A stretch of 64,000 nucleotides of DNA from Simmondsia chinensis (lineage: Eukaryota > Streptophyta > Magnoliopsida > Caryophyllales > Simmondsiaceae). The notes under the pieces were generated by a model. That model was not told the origin of the DNA. It saw only the letters and a list, made by a program, of their open reading frames with translations, and did not search any database. The position numbers and the translations under genes were made by a program. Position 1 is the stretch's first letter, and each line of letters opens with the position of its first letter. The stretch lies in NCBI GenBank assembly GCA_018398585.1, contig JAGTTD010000002.1:31488186-31552185 (forward strand). Direction: 5' to 3'. Positions 21,900-32,682 of this stretch are shown here, piece after piece.

Positions 21900-22118
21900 T
21901 AATTGTTCACGACTACCTCCTCCTTAATATTGATATCTAGGTCATACCATGGTGGTGCCACACCCCCGCAACCAATGCTGGTCGTCATTCTTCCTTATCA
22001 TATGTTTCCTTTTTGGGTGACGTTACACATATGCCACCACTGTTCTTGCTTATTCCAGCCATGACAATCCCTCATATGCCTTTTTCCCATGAACCTCCCC
22101 CCCCCCCCCCCCCCCCCT

Positions 22119-22162
<44 letters not shown>

Positions 22163-22520
22163 CCTTCATCCTTTCACTCTCTCCTCGACAGACTAGGATT
22201 AATTCCCCTATTTGATCACACCACAACCCCCTTTATGTCTTCCGGGTGGTCTGTCATTTGGTTTCAAGGAATTTTCCCCTGGCAGTGCTTTCTCCATCCT
22301 CCACATTAATTGTTGTGGTTACTACACCCAATCAAAACAAAGTTGTCATTGTTAAGCTAGGTGATTGTCTCTACTACACCTTGCAGGGTGATCATATGTT
22401 TTCCCTTCTCAAGGACTATGTCCTGATTGGGTTTATCCATAGCTTCCTCCCTTGTCCTCCACGACACATCACTAGACTTGATGGTCAAATTTATGCCAAT
22501 TCTAAGTACTATACTTAAGG
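21900..22520 (+). pseudogene. Copia gag, N-terminal part
   Basis: The recognisable segment is NQNKVVIVKLGDCLYYTLQ, then GDHMFSLLKDYVLIGFIHSF and CPPRHITRLDGQIYANSKYY, the copia gag N-terminal pattern in which a ligand such as KLDDNNYLLW is followed by LxxYxLxGFIDG. The upstream part is Pro/Ser/Leu-rich because it reads through a C run and a CT microsatellite. A stop follows NSKYYT, and the hAT element interrupts the gene 120 bp further on. The rest of gag is at 25657-26130. Confidence 0.65.
22097..22158. repeat. C homopolymer (21 bp) followed by a (CT)n microsatellite
   Basis: C at 22097-22117 and CT at 22121-22158 form a pure pyrimidine tract inside the copia gag region. Confidence 0.95.
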
Positions 22521-22639
22521 TTCGCATAAATCCATGCAATTAGAGTTGGGTCTCTTCCACTTTGGACCATCATATTCTAAATGACATTTAAACCAAGCCT
22601 AATTCCAGAGTTATTTTGGAAATGCTTAAAAAAGTGTTA

Positions 22640-22647
22640 CTTGGATT
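22640..22647. other. Left 8-bp target duplication of the hAT element
   Basis: CTTGGATT precedes TAGACTCC and is repeated exactly at 25649-25656. Confidence 0.9.
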
Positions 22648-22963
22648 TAGACTCCTAATTAAAAAAAAAAAAATTATATTTTTTTTTCTATAAATACCTA
22701 ATCCTCCCCAACCCATTTCCTCACCAAATTTTCAATCCTCTCTTTTCTCTCTATACATTCATCATCTCCAATCTTCTTCAACTTTGCTAATTGCAACATT
22801 GTGCTCTAAAGTTAGAAGTTCATAAAGTGTTTGCCTGAAGTTCGAATTTCATTGTTCTCTCGTTTCGGCAATTTTAGTATCGTAATTTTATTTGGTTCGC
22901 ATTTTTAGTTATTTAATTTGCATTACTACTTGTATTTTATAAATACTAATCACTTATACTAAT

Positions 22964-25314
22964 ATGGCACACAACTCTTCATCATCCTCTGGAGCCAGTA
23001 GTGCTAGTTCTAGCTCTTCTCGGCCACCCAGAATCCCTAAAAGAAGTAGAATTGTCGAACTTAATACGGAAGAACAAGCTTTTATACAACTAGGCCCATC
23101 ACCCCCTTACACTGATGATAGCATAAATTGGGAATTTGAACAACAACAATATAATCATGAGTCGGGTGGTGGGGATGGAGACTCACAAACTGATGAGGAA
23201 CCCACGCCAACCACCGAAGCCCTGCCAAGTAGTACCTCTACTAGTAGGCGTACAACTAGTGGGGTATGAAATCACTTTACCCTTAATAAGACAACTAATA
23301 AAGCAACTTGTAAATTATGTGACCCACCTAGGACTTTTAGCCATCAACCTGGCAGTGGGACAGGCACATTAAGCAGACATATACTTAGGTGCCACCCCGA
23401 GCAAAGCCTAGATGAGAGCCAACAACATCTAGTACAGCAAGTGACCGGTGCACTTACTAATTTTAGGTTCGCTCAAAAGGGTAACCGAAAGGGGCTAGCT
23501 AAATATATAATTTTGGGTGAAAGGCCTTTCAATGCTGGCGAAGACCAATATTTCGTCGACTACCTCCAAAAATGGGTGAACCCCGCCATTGTAAGGGTTC
23601 CTCGGAATACCGTAAACAGGGACGCTTTTACGGAGTACCACAGGATGAAAGCTAAGGTCTTAACACTTTTTGCGAAGAACACGAGCATGTTCTTGTTGAC
23701 GTCGGACCTATGGAAGTCGAAACCCGGTGTGCCTTATATGTGCATAATGGCACACTGGATCGATGACTCCTACATCTTCCAAAAGAGAATAATTCATTTT
23801 GGTAATTTGGATTGCCCCCACACTGCCGAGATAATTACAGGTGCGATTTTGTCGACAGTCCGTGACTAGGGCATAGAGCGACATAACTTCAGTATTACGT
23901 TCAACAATGCTACCAATAACACTGCATCCATTACACATTTAATTAGGCACATGAGACCCATGTTAGGTGGGAAGTGTTTCCATATTCGTTACATTTGTCA
24001 CATTTTGCATTTAATGGTAATAGATGGTTTAGAGTTAGTAAACGCATCCCTTAACACCTTAAGATCTGTAATAATATCTATTAAATCATCCGGCACTAGA
24101 AAAAAAAAATTTAGAAATTTATGTAGGTTGCATGGCATAGAATATAAACAATTCAAACTAGACTCCCAAACTAGGTGGTCGTCTATGATAGAAATGTTAG
24201 AGCGCATTCTACCATATAAATACCTTCTAATGGAATTCGTGCAAGACAATCGTTTAGAATGGAGCGATTACAACCTGAACGATATACATTGGGAGACAAT
24301 AGATGAAATTTGTAAATTTTTTTGCATGTTTAAGAGACCACGACATTTGTTTCGGGTTGCTACTATCCGACAATGCCTCAAGCAATATCAAGATTGCTTG
24401 ATATTGTAAATTGGATGGCGGGTAATGAATCCAACCCCATTTTGTTCGAATCGATTAAGGCAATGAAAGAAAAGTTTGCTAAATATTATTCTAAACTACC
24501 CCTTACATACTGCTTAGCAACTATTTTAGATCCTCGTTGTAAACGCGGGGGTTTAAATTTGTTTTGCCAACATTTTTTTAAATATTTGTATCCTAGTCTC
24601 AATATCGACACTTTCATTGCTGAAGTCGATAATGACCTGCATAGTTTATTTTTCCACTATTCCCGAAAATTAGCGTCTAATAATTCATATTCTAGTACTG
24701 CTGCAGTAGGATCTTCCACATCTAGTGGAAGTAGTTCACACACGTCATATTCGTGGAAGCTGTTGGAGCAATTTACTCCCACAGTAGCCCCCACGTCATG
24801 TGACGAGCTAGATTATTATTTGCGGACATCGTTGCTCCAGATTTTCGCGATGCCGGCCAACCCGCATTTTGACCTTTTACAATGGTGGTACACAAACCAA
24901 GCCCAGTATCCCGTGCTTTCCACCATGGCACGTGATATACTAAGTTGTCCAGTGTCTTCAGTAGCATCGGAGTGTGCTTTCAGTCTTGGTGGCAGGTTGC
25001 TTGGAACAAAGAGGGCAAAGCTATCACCGTTAAGCTTGAAGATGTTCGTGTGCTTGAAGGATTGGCTGCTCGCTGAGGCAAGGAATCAACAGAAAATGAG
25101 GATGGATTCATCAAGCGATGAAGAAGACGACCGCACCACTAATACGTTAAACGATGGCACAGCAACCCCCCATGCGACTGATATCAACACTTTTGTATGT
25201 CAATTATTTACTTTGTATTTTTTGATAAACAAATTTGTACTTTTAAATATTAGGCTTCAACTGCGTTGTATTTGTACTTGTTACGTTATTTATTTACCAT
25301 TATTTTTTTTTTGA
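22964..25314 (+). pseudogene. hAT transposase (BED zinc finger, RNase H-like core, dimerisation domain)
   Basis: The start MAHNSSSSSG lies in a Ser-rich leader. A BED-type zinc finger follows (ATCKLCDPP, then GTLSRHILRCHPE, near residues 115-145). The core has FLLTSDLWKSKPGVPYMCIM and HFGNLDCPHTAEIITGAILS, then HIRYICHILHLMVIDGLELV and LDSQTRWSSMIEMLERILPY. The C-terminal hAT dimerisation region has FDLLQWWYTNQAQYPVLSTM, ARDILSCPVSSVASECAFSL and GGRLLGTKRAKL. This is the full domain set of a plant Ac-like transposase of about 700 residues. It has TGA at 23267-23269 and TAG at 23867-23869, both where Trp is expected, and a frameshift between 24340 and 24410. Confidence 0.9.
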
Positions 25315-25494
25315 TAAGATATTTACCATTATTACTATTACTTGTTGTATATTTTATTTTATTACATATATTTAGCATTATTAGTGCTTGGGATAAAATG
25401 TATTTGTATCTCATATTATTTATCAATGAATTATAATAATTTTCGTACAAAGCGACTTTGTATTATTTAAATTTTGCATTTTTTTTAAAGCTGA

Positions 25495-25648
25495 TGAAAA
25501 GCGAGCCAACCCTGGCCCACCCGGCTGAGCCCGCACTGTAGCGGGCCTAGGCCTGGGGCTGGGCCGGGTCTGGCCCTGGAGCCCTCCAGGCTCGGCCCGA
25601 CTAGCTACAGTGCCGGGCCGGATGGGCCCCGTCCCGTGGCCACCTCTA
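25495..25648. repeat. GC-rich subterminal region of the hAT element
   Basis: GGGCC/GGCCC and CGGGCC words are concentrated in the last 150 bp of the element in a genome that is otherwise A/T-rich. They can form hairpins (for example CTGGAGCCCTCCAG). Subterminal motifs of this kind bind transposase in hAT elements. The left end has no counterpart. Confidence 0.75.
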
Positions 25649-25656
25649 CTTGGATT
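25649..25656. other. Right 8-bp target duplication of the hAT element
   Basis: CTTGGATT directly follows the CACCTCTA end. Confidence 0.9.
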
Positions 25657-26130
25657 AGATTTTTACTAAAGATACATAGTTGCTAAGGAACTCGCCACCA
25701 TTTACATGGAGGAATCCTCATTTGATGACTATATGTGAAAGCTTTAGTCTCTTGCTCAAAGTCTTGCTGTTGTTTATGTTCCAGTTTTTATTGTAAAACG
25801 GCATTGTAATAACTTTGAGGCCTTTGTCCCTTATATTATTCTTTGGCACCTATGAATTAGGGTATGCTTGGTTTGACGTTGAGCTCCTTTGGACCAACTT
25901 ATGTAGTGAAGAGAAGCAACTTAAGTTGTCGAACCTCTTCACCCACTTTGTACTCACCCACGAGCCTAGCCATGACCACCAATTAAGGGTTAAACATTGT
26001 CTAGAGTCATAGGTTGGCCGGCCGCAAAGGTGGAGGATGTCGAGGACATAAAATCCATTATGAAGGCCAACCAGTGGATAACAAATTTCATCTTTGATCC
26101 CACCTACATCTCGTCCTATGGTAAGGTATT
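25657..26130 (+). pseudogene. Copia gag, C-terminal part after the hAT insertion
   Basis: Coding-like traces continue the gag of 21900-22520: FDDYMKL-like, SLAQSLAVVYVPV, then LFTHFVLTHEPSHDHQLRV, which resembles the copia gag segment LLSHE-x-LHDH. Frameshifts occur every 50-100 bp. The region 26130-26600 contains no domain that I can recognise. Confidence 0.45.
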
Positions 26131-26599
26131 CTGATAACAATTCTAACGCTAGTGCACATATACTTGGCCCGTCCTCTTTCCTTTGGCAAGATAAGTCACC
26201 TAGCTGGCCATGAGGCAGCGATTGGTCCTACCATTGCAATCAAGTTTACACTAGTCAGTTACCTAGATCCTTAGTTATTTTCATGAATACCCTCATTCTG
26301 GTGCAGTGCGAGTGTGCATATGACTCATAATGAAGTTATAATCACTTCCTCATCTCGTATACACAAGCAATGTTACAATAATTATTGATGATACTACCGC
26401 TCTTCCTGTTCCACACAATGGGACATTTATCACGCCAACTAATGATCACCCCCTTTTCTACAATTTAGAAATAACCTTCTTTTGCTTAAACAACTATGTT
26501 GTGACAATAACTGTCATATAATAACTGTCATATATTTTTTGATGCCTCTTCATTTTTCAGTATAGGACAATACTAAGGTGAGAACTCCACTTCAAAAGT

Positions 26600-29340
26600 A
26601 CAATGATGATGATATTTATCGTTGTTTGATTGTAGTGCAATCAATCCCTCTTATGGCTCTTAGTTCTCTTGTCTTAGCTGATACCTGGCACTGATGTCTC
26701 AATCATTTAGGTTCTAGCGACTTTTCTTGACTTGATCGTCATGGTATTTTTTTCATCTAGTTCAGGAATTGCTTCGTTATTTCGTTCATGCTTTTAGGAA
26801 GTTTAAATGTCTTCCTTTTGAGATCATTGTGCATTATGCAACAAACCTCTTACTTTAATACATAGCAACATTTAGCAACCGCAACTTGTTTGTCATCTTG
26901 GTTTACATTACTAATCCTCTTCTTTATAAATCCGAAGCCGTTGACACCATGAAATGTCTCAAGGCCTTTGTTAAATGCAATTTAATTCTATGATTAAAAT
27001 ATTTGTAGTGATTGAGGCTGGTTAATAGAAAAACTCGATTTCCATTTTCTGCGTGATGCTAGGCATTCACTATCAAATGCCATACACACATACTCTGCAA
27101 TAGTTAGGACTTTGGGGAGAGAAAGCTTCAACATATACTAGAAGCAACCATAACTTTTGATTGAGGTTGATATGCCCGAAGGGTTTGGGTAGACACGATC
27201 CTCACCGCCACATTTATTTCTAATCATTTGCCTACTTGAGTTCTAGTCGATCGTTGCTCGTATAAGTGACTGTACCGTCACCTACCTGCACCTCCTTTAG
27301 AGTGTTTGACAATGACTGCTATTGAACCTCACCATGGCAATCCCTAATAAATTGGCCCCTCAATCAACTACATGTGTCCTTTTCGGATATCACAACACTC
27401 TTGACCCTCCAACTAGTCATGTATACATGAGTCATCACGTAGTCTTTGTCAATACCTCGTTTCCTTATCGACGCCTTTAAGTCCTAATGGTTGTTTCCTC
27501 CACTACTCAAGTCTTCTCTATTTGTCCTACCCACTATGATAGACCAAGGGTCACGGACTCCTAGTTTCCTTTCGTCAACCTAACTAGCTAACACCCCCAT
27601 GGTTAGCTTGCAGGATTTAGCCACCCCGATTGAAGCCATCTTGACAATGTCAACCCCTCTATTGCTTGCACTTCACTCTATCGTGGTTGTACCACGAAAG
27701 CAGCTTGTCTTCCCCCATGAGCTCACCATCATGGACTCAAGGTCTTACTTGGGTATCGTTCCTCCCTCAGCTGTTTCTAGTAGTCCGACAACTATAATGT
27801 GCACCTCGTGATCACTTAGTCCAAGGCATGTGTTCTAAGTCGTGTGACTTGCTTTTGCTATTGGCCTTGACCATTATCCCTGAGCCCACTTGTTACGCAA
27901 AGGCAACTAGAAAACCACAGTGGCATTAGATCATGACTGATGAATTTAATGCTATAATCCAGAACCAAACTTGAAATCTAGTCTCCTATGACCCTTCAAA
28001 GAATCTAGTTGCTAGCACTTCGAAATATAAGGTCAAGTATAAGGTAGAGGCTCAGTTGAATGCTACAAACATGCCTTATGTCCTAGGGTTTTACCTAACA
28101 ACCGAGTATCGACTATAGTGAGACTTTCAACCCCATTATCAAGCCCACTTTAATTTTGTGTTCTCTCTCCTGTCATTACTTTTTCTGGAACCATAAGACA
28201 ACTTAAGACCACCTTCCTGCATGGCTTCATCAATGAAAAAGATTATATGAAGCAACGCCATGGATTTGTTCATCCCACCTTGCCGAGTCATATGTGTTGT
28301 TGTAAAGCCATTTATAGTCAGAGTAGAGACCTCAAGCGTGTTGTTAGTGCTTTAGCACTGCCTTACTTCAATTTGATTACAGTGCACCCATACGTGTTGA
28401 TCCCTGCCCTTTCATTTATTACACACCTCCGGATATAATGATGCTCTCTTACAAGTTGATTACATTATCGTCACCAATGACTTACACAACCTAGTAATAG
28501 CCCTCTTAGAGACCCTCTCCTCTCAATTTGACAATGAAACATTTAGGTGATCGACATTACTTCCTTGGACTGTGGCACACCATATACTCATTCTTTAGTT
28601 CTCTCGCAACAAAAAATATTTCACTGATATGTTGACTCATTTCAATATAGACCACACCAAGCCATTAAGACTCCCTCAGTCCTTAACCAATCGCTCACAT
28701 CTGATGGGCAATTACTATCTAACTTGACCATGTGTCGAAGTGCGGTAATTGCACAAATGTACCTCACCTTCGCTTGATGGGTTATTTCATTTGTTGTAAA
28801 TCTTGTGAGCCATTTCATACATTGTCCTAAGGAACCACAATGAAAGGTGGTCAAGTGGATCCTTCACTACTTGAAAGGCATAATGTAAACTGGGGGAATT
28901 ATCCTTATATTAGGCTTCCATTTCAAGCCATGTGGTTTGCTTTGGGCTAAATCTCATCTCATGGAGTGTCAAGAAGTAGCTTACGACGTCGAAATCTACC
29001 ACTTAATTGGAATATCGAGCCTTGGCTTATTGTGTGGCTGAGGCTTACAAGGTTCATTAACTTGTATTTGACATCATTGTGCTCCTTAGTTACCTCGTGG
29101 ACCTTCAATGCGAAAACATTTATGCAATGTACCTCTCAGTGAACCATATCGCTCACAATCACTCCAAGCATGTTGATGTAGATCCTCACTATATTCAACA
29201 AAAAACAAGTTCATGGTGATATACAGGTTCAGCATGTCCCAACCGAGAACAATTGGCTAACATCTTCACTGATGGTCTCTCACTAAGTCAGTTCATATAT
29301 CTTCGTGAATGTCTATCCGTGGTTTCCGCCGAAATAGATT
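26600..29340 (+). pseudogene. Copia pol remnant (RT and RNase H)
   Basis: From about 27920 the RT is readable across frameshifts: QWH-IMTDEFNAIIQNQT, then VSYDPSKNLVASTSK, TTFLHGFINEKDYMKQRHGF and VHPTLPSH (28210-28290). The catalytic YVDD is decayed to QVDY near 28455. RNase H and the C-terminus read AMYLSVNHIAHNHSKHVDVD (29130-29190) and QLANIFTDGLSLSQFIYLRE, then CLSVVSAEID and a stop at about 29340. Upstream, 26700-27400 has only weak integrase-like traces. It is non-functional throughout. Confidence 0.75.
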
Positions 29341-29348
29341 GAGGGACC

Positions 29349-29500
29349 GTAGTATCATATACTAATCCTATAAGGATAGTCTTATTTACTTTAGAACTCT
29401 ACTTTGTATTTTATTATTTATTTTCTATATATATAACAGGTTGACGATTTTGACATTCAAGTTGCCTATTATGTTTTTTCCTTCTTTGATTACAATAGTA
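29349..29500 (+). repeat. 3' LTR remnant of the old copia element
   Basis: It starts CGTAGTATCAT (expected TGTTAGTATCAT) right after the purine tract TTGAGGGAC and matches 21673-21815. The right border is uncertain. Confidence 0.6.
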
Positions 29501-29641
29501 AGAATTTCAGTCATAGTTTTGCGCTCCCAAAAAACATCCATATTGCCAAAAAATTAATAACTCTAGAGACAAAAGGAAATTACAACTTTGCAAACAATAA
29601 TTAGCCAATAAAGGGGAAAAGTACACAAAAGACAACATATT

Positions 29642-29679
<38 letters not shown>

Positions 29680-29773
29680 TAGAATGACAATATGTTAAAA
29701 AAAACGTATTGATTTATTACATGACCAAACTTTGATACAACAAATAGAAAAAGTTGACAGGAGAATAAAAAGA
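29501..29773. other. Spacer with poly(A) and (AT)n
   Basis: This is A/T-rich DNA with an A run and (AT)n at about 29641-29682. No gene or repeat family is recognised. It is the left flank of the Sirevirus insertion. Confidence 0.6.
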
Positions 29774-30461
29774 TGTCGGCCCTAAAGACCATTTACATTG
29801 CAATTTTGATAAGAACAATCATTTAGTGAGTCATTGTATTTAATTATTCTAATCTTTTTTGAAAATGACTCATATGAAAGCTACAAAAAATCAAGATATA
29901 CCACGTTGATACCAAGCTTTGCAAGACGATGTATCAAGAGGAAAATGATCAAAGTTGAAGAGAAGATTCATCAAAAATTGAGAGAACGAGATCCAAGTCT
30001 AGGACCTTTAAGTCATTTGTTCTTTATTTTTTAGGATTTAGAATCGGGGATATATTATTGAAGTCAAAATCTTAATATTGATTTGTGATGCGCTAACAAA
30101 AATGATTTTAAAATATTTTAAAATTTGATTTTCAGATCTTATTTGAAAAACACACAATTCAAATGCAAGCCAATTAAATTTTTTAATAAGAATATTTTAT
30201 AGATTGGCATTATCGAATCATGCCCAAAATAACGAGATCAAGAAAATTTTATTAAGGTAATATTTTAGCTTTATTAGAAAACTATTCATTCAAAAAAATA
30301 AGTCAAAATTGGAAACTAAATCAAGCTAACAGTCAAAAACTTCAAATACCACCCAGGTATGCTGATTGTTGACACACAAAAGGGATGTCCCGACACATAG
30401 ACATACAGTAGCCAATGCAAGCTACTACGTGTCGACACACACAAGCCTTGTGTGTCAACAC
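29774..30461 (+). repeat. Sirevirus 5' LTR, left part
   Basis: This matches 56715-57430 of the 3' LTR almost base for base in order (CCATTTACATTGCAATTTTG, GATTGGCATTAT and so on). It starts TGTCGGCCCTAAAG. Four degenerate copies of the TGTGTCGACACA palindrome lie at 30368-30461. The copia insertion 30462-39129 interrupts it. Confidence 0.85.
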
Positions 30462-32682
30462 TGTTGGGAAAAGGATATGAATTTTGTTGAAAAATAAACT
30501 CTGATGCCGACTATTGGGTTCATAGTTCTCAACTATGGTCACAACAAAAGGCACCTATTAGAGCACTTTGAGTAGGAGACTGTTCTCTTTACCTAAGCCC
30601 CCGGTCGGAGAGTTACGCTTCGTGACACCTCACGTGCGAGATTTCCCGGGAATAGGTTTATCTCTATAAACCCTTTGCCCTAATACCGGTAGTTGGGATG
30701 AATTCAATAATTCTCCCTAAAGATTACGCATCGAAACGGGTTTAGAATTCATAACTCTAAACCTAGAGTTGATTTAAAATTCCTAATTTTAAATCTACAG
30801 ACTTAAATTCATAATTTAAATCATCATATCTAAATTCTTAATTTAGATCTACATGCCTTTTACTCTAATACATTCATAATAATACATAAACTTAAACATG
30901 TATAATAACGAATACTGTAAATAAATAGAAAATCGAAACTAAAAGAAGAAGAAAAAAAGAACATACCTGGAGTTGCTCCTATAATAAAGAAATCCAGAAA
31001 GACAATAATATTCTTCAAAATCGAGACCCCGAAACCTTCTACGCAATGATCTCGAAATGCTCGGAGGGTGGGCTCCGAAAAATATTAAACTGGGTCTCTG
31101 AAACAATTTCAGAAACCCTCAAGAAATATTTTGACTTCGATGCCAAGCCTCGGAATAAGCTCCTCTATTTATAGAAATATACCGAAGCGAAAAAATATAA
31201 TTATAATCGAAAAAGGATTGGCCAGTTTAAGTCAAAACGCAGCGTATCATTCAAAACTAAAAACAAAACGACGCGTTTCAATGCATAGTTCATGAGTGTT
31301 TTGGCTTATCAATGCGTGCCACGTGTCGGCACTCGATTGGTTCGCGCCCGAAGGCGCAGATCCATCCCTTCTGACAATCAGCGGGTGACACGTGTCGCAC
31401 GCTGATTGGTCAGTGGCGTTTGATACAGATAAATGCATGTGCTGTATATTTTTGCTTTTATTTTTTTATTTTGCTTTGTTTCCCACATGTAAAAATTCAT
31501 CTTATGAATTTTAATTTTCAAAATTATTTTATTTTCTAATTTTTAACTTTTATTCATCTCATGAATAATGTTTGGCAAAATTATTTTACTCATTTTATGG
31601 ATAAATAATTCATCTCATGAATTCTTTAATCTTTTTCCAATGGTAATAAAATATAGAGGCTTGCGCAGGGACCTCAGGGACAATTTAAATCTAGCTCCAA
31701 ATGGGTTAAATTAAATCATTTCGTGATATTAATTTAATTACCATTTAATGAGACTTAATTCCACTAAATAAATCCCACTGCACTCCAGACTTAAATTATT
31801 TATTCGATATCTCCCTAATATACTGTATTGATGACAACAACCCCTCCACTAGATGTGCATGACAAAGGATAAATATAACCACTACCATTATCCTTCTCAC
31901 GGATTCTCCATTAGTTACCGACTCGCCCTTCACTAAATAATTCATTTATACTTGAACATATTGACAATATAAATTCCAAATGTCAAACACTTGGAATACT
32001 TTGGCCAAAGTTTCCGAACTATTCAAATATTTGCGAATCAACTAAGGGGGCATCTGTATCTCATAAGAGACTGTAGATTCCCTATTGAATACCTGATCCT
32101 TGTCACACTTCACGCCGCTACCCAGTGTACATGGGATTTCAGTCATTCATTTTAGACCTTACTTATAGTACACCAAAGTAACTAACGCTCCATGCACAAG
32201 TCCAGAATACCCTCAGGATTTAGAGTCGTCTTTCAAACAGTACAACGTGAATCACTCATCTCCGATAATAGTCTAGAAACAAGTAACCAATATGGTCCAA
32301 CTCAGTGTGTCAAACACACTAACCTAACACTTTTGGATCTCCATCCACATGACCAAGACAAGCCATCTAAAGTGTCACGTTATAGTCTTAACATACAAGT
32401 GGTCCAAACTTGTCTTCGACCACAAGTCTTTCAAACAACAATCCATATCATTTGTTCCAAGTCTATCTGTGGCTTAGTCTCATAAACCACTTAGAACAAA
32501 CATGTAAATTGTAGTCTGAAGACTACACCCATCTCATGAATGTCTCCCGAAAGAAAATCACATGCAGTATAAATGCTCACATACACAAATTTAACTAGGA
32601 AACGATTGGGACTTCAATTTTATTTATTAATTAAGATAATATATCCAGAATAAATCTGGATTTCGGGACACTGTTCCTAACA
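30462..32682 (-). repeat. 3' LTR of a minus-strand copia element (2221 bp)
   Basis: It starts TGTTGGGA and ends TCCTAACA, an inverted repeat with one mismatch. It pairs with 36913-39129; I counted 13 mismatches in the first 250 bp. A minus-strand TATA box (TATAAATAGAGG) lies near 31173. The bases next to its right edge form the polypurine tract on the minus strand, AAGTGGGAGAT. Confidence 0.9.

Larger units (their letters stand above)
22648..25648 (+). mobile_element. hAT (Ac-like) DNA transposon, 3.0 kb
   Basis: The element is bounded by perfect 8-bp duplications CTTGGATT and encodes a hAT transposase. The right end is TGGCCACCTCTA, a good hAT terminus. The left end begins TAGACTCC, and only TAGA mirrors the right end, so the left subterminal GC-rich region seems lost. 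The transposase is broken, so the element can no longer move itself. Confidence 0.9.
21673..29500 (+). mobile_element. Old decayed Ty1/copia element split by a hAT transposon
   Basis: Parts in order are an LTR remnant, a primer site (21818-21830), gag, the hAT insertion (22648-25648), the rest of gag, weak integrase traces, RT and RNase H, a polypurine tract (about 29338-29348) and a 3' LTR remnant. Stops are present throughout, which marks it as one of the oldest elements here. Confidence 0.7.

Noticed and set aside
22013..22309. Proline-rich protein
   Set aside because: The Pro and Ser/Leu runs come from a C homopolymer and a CT microsatellite inside a decayed copia gag.
32192..32485. 97-residue reading frame repeated at 38639-38932
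   Set aside because: It lies in both 2.2-kb LTRs. It has no recognisable domain and both copies simply share LTR sequence.
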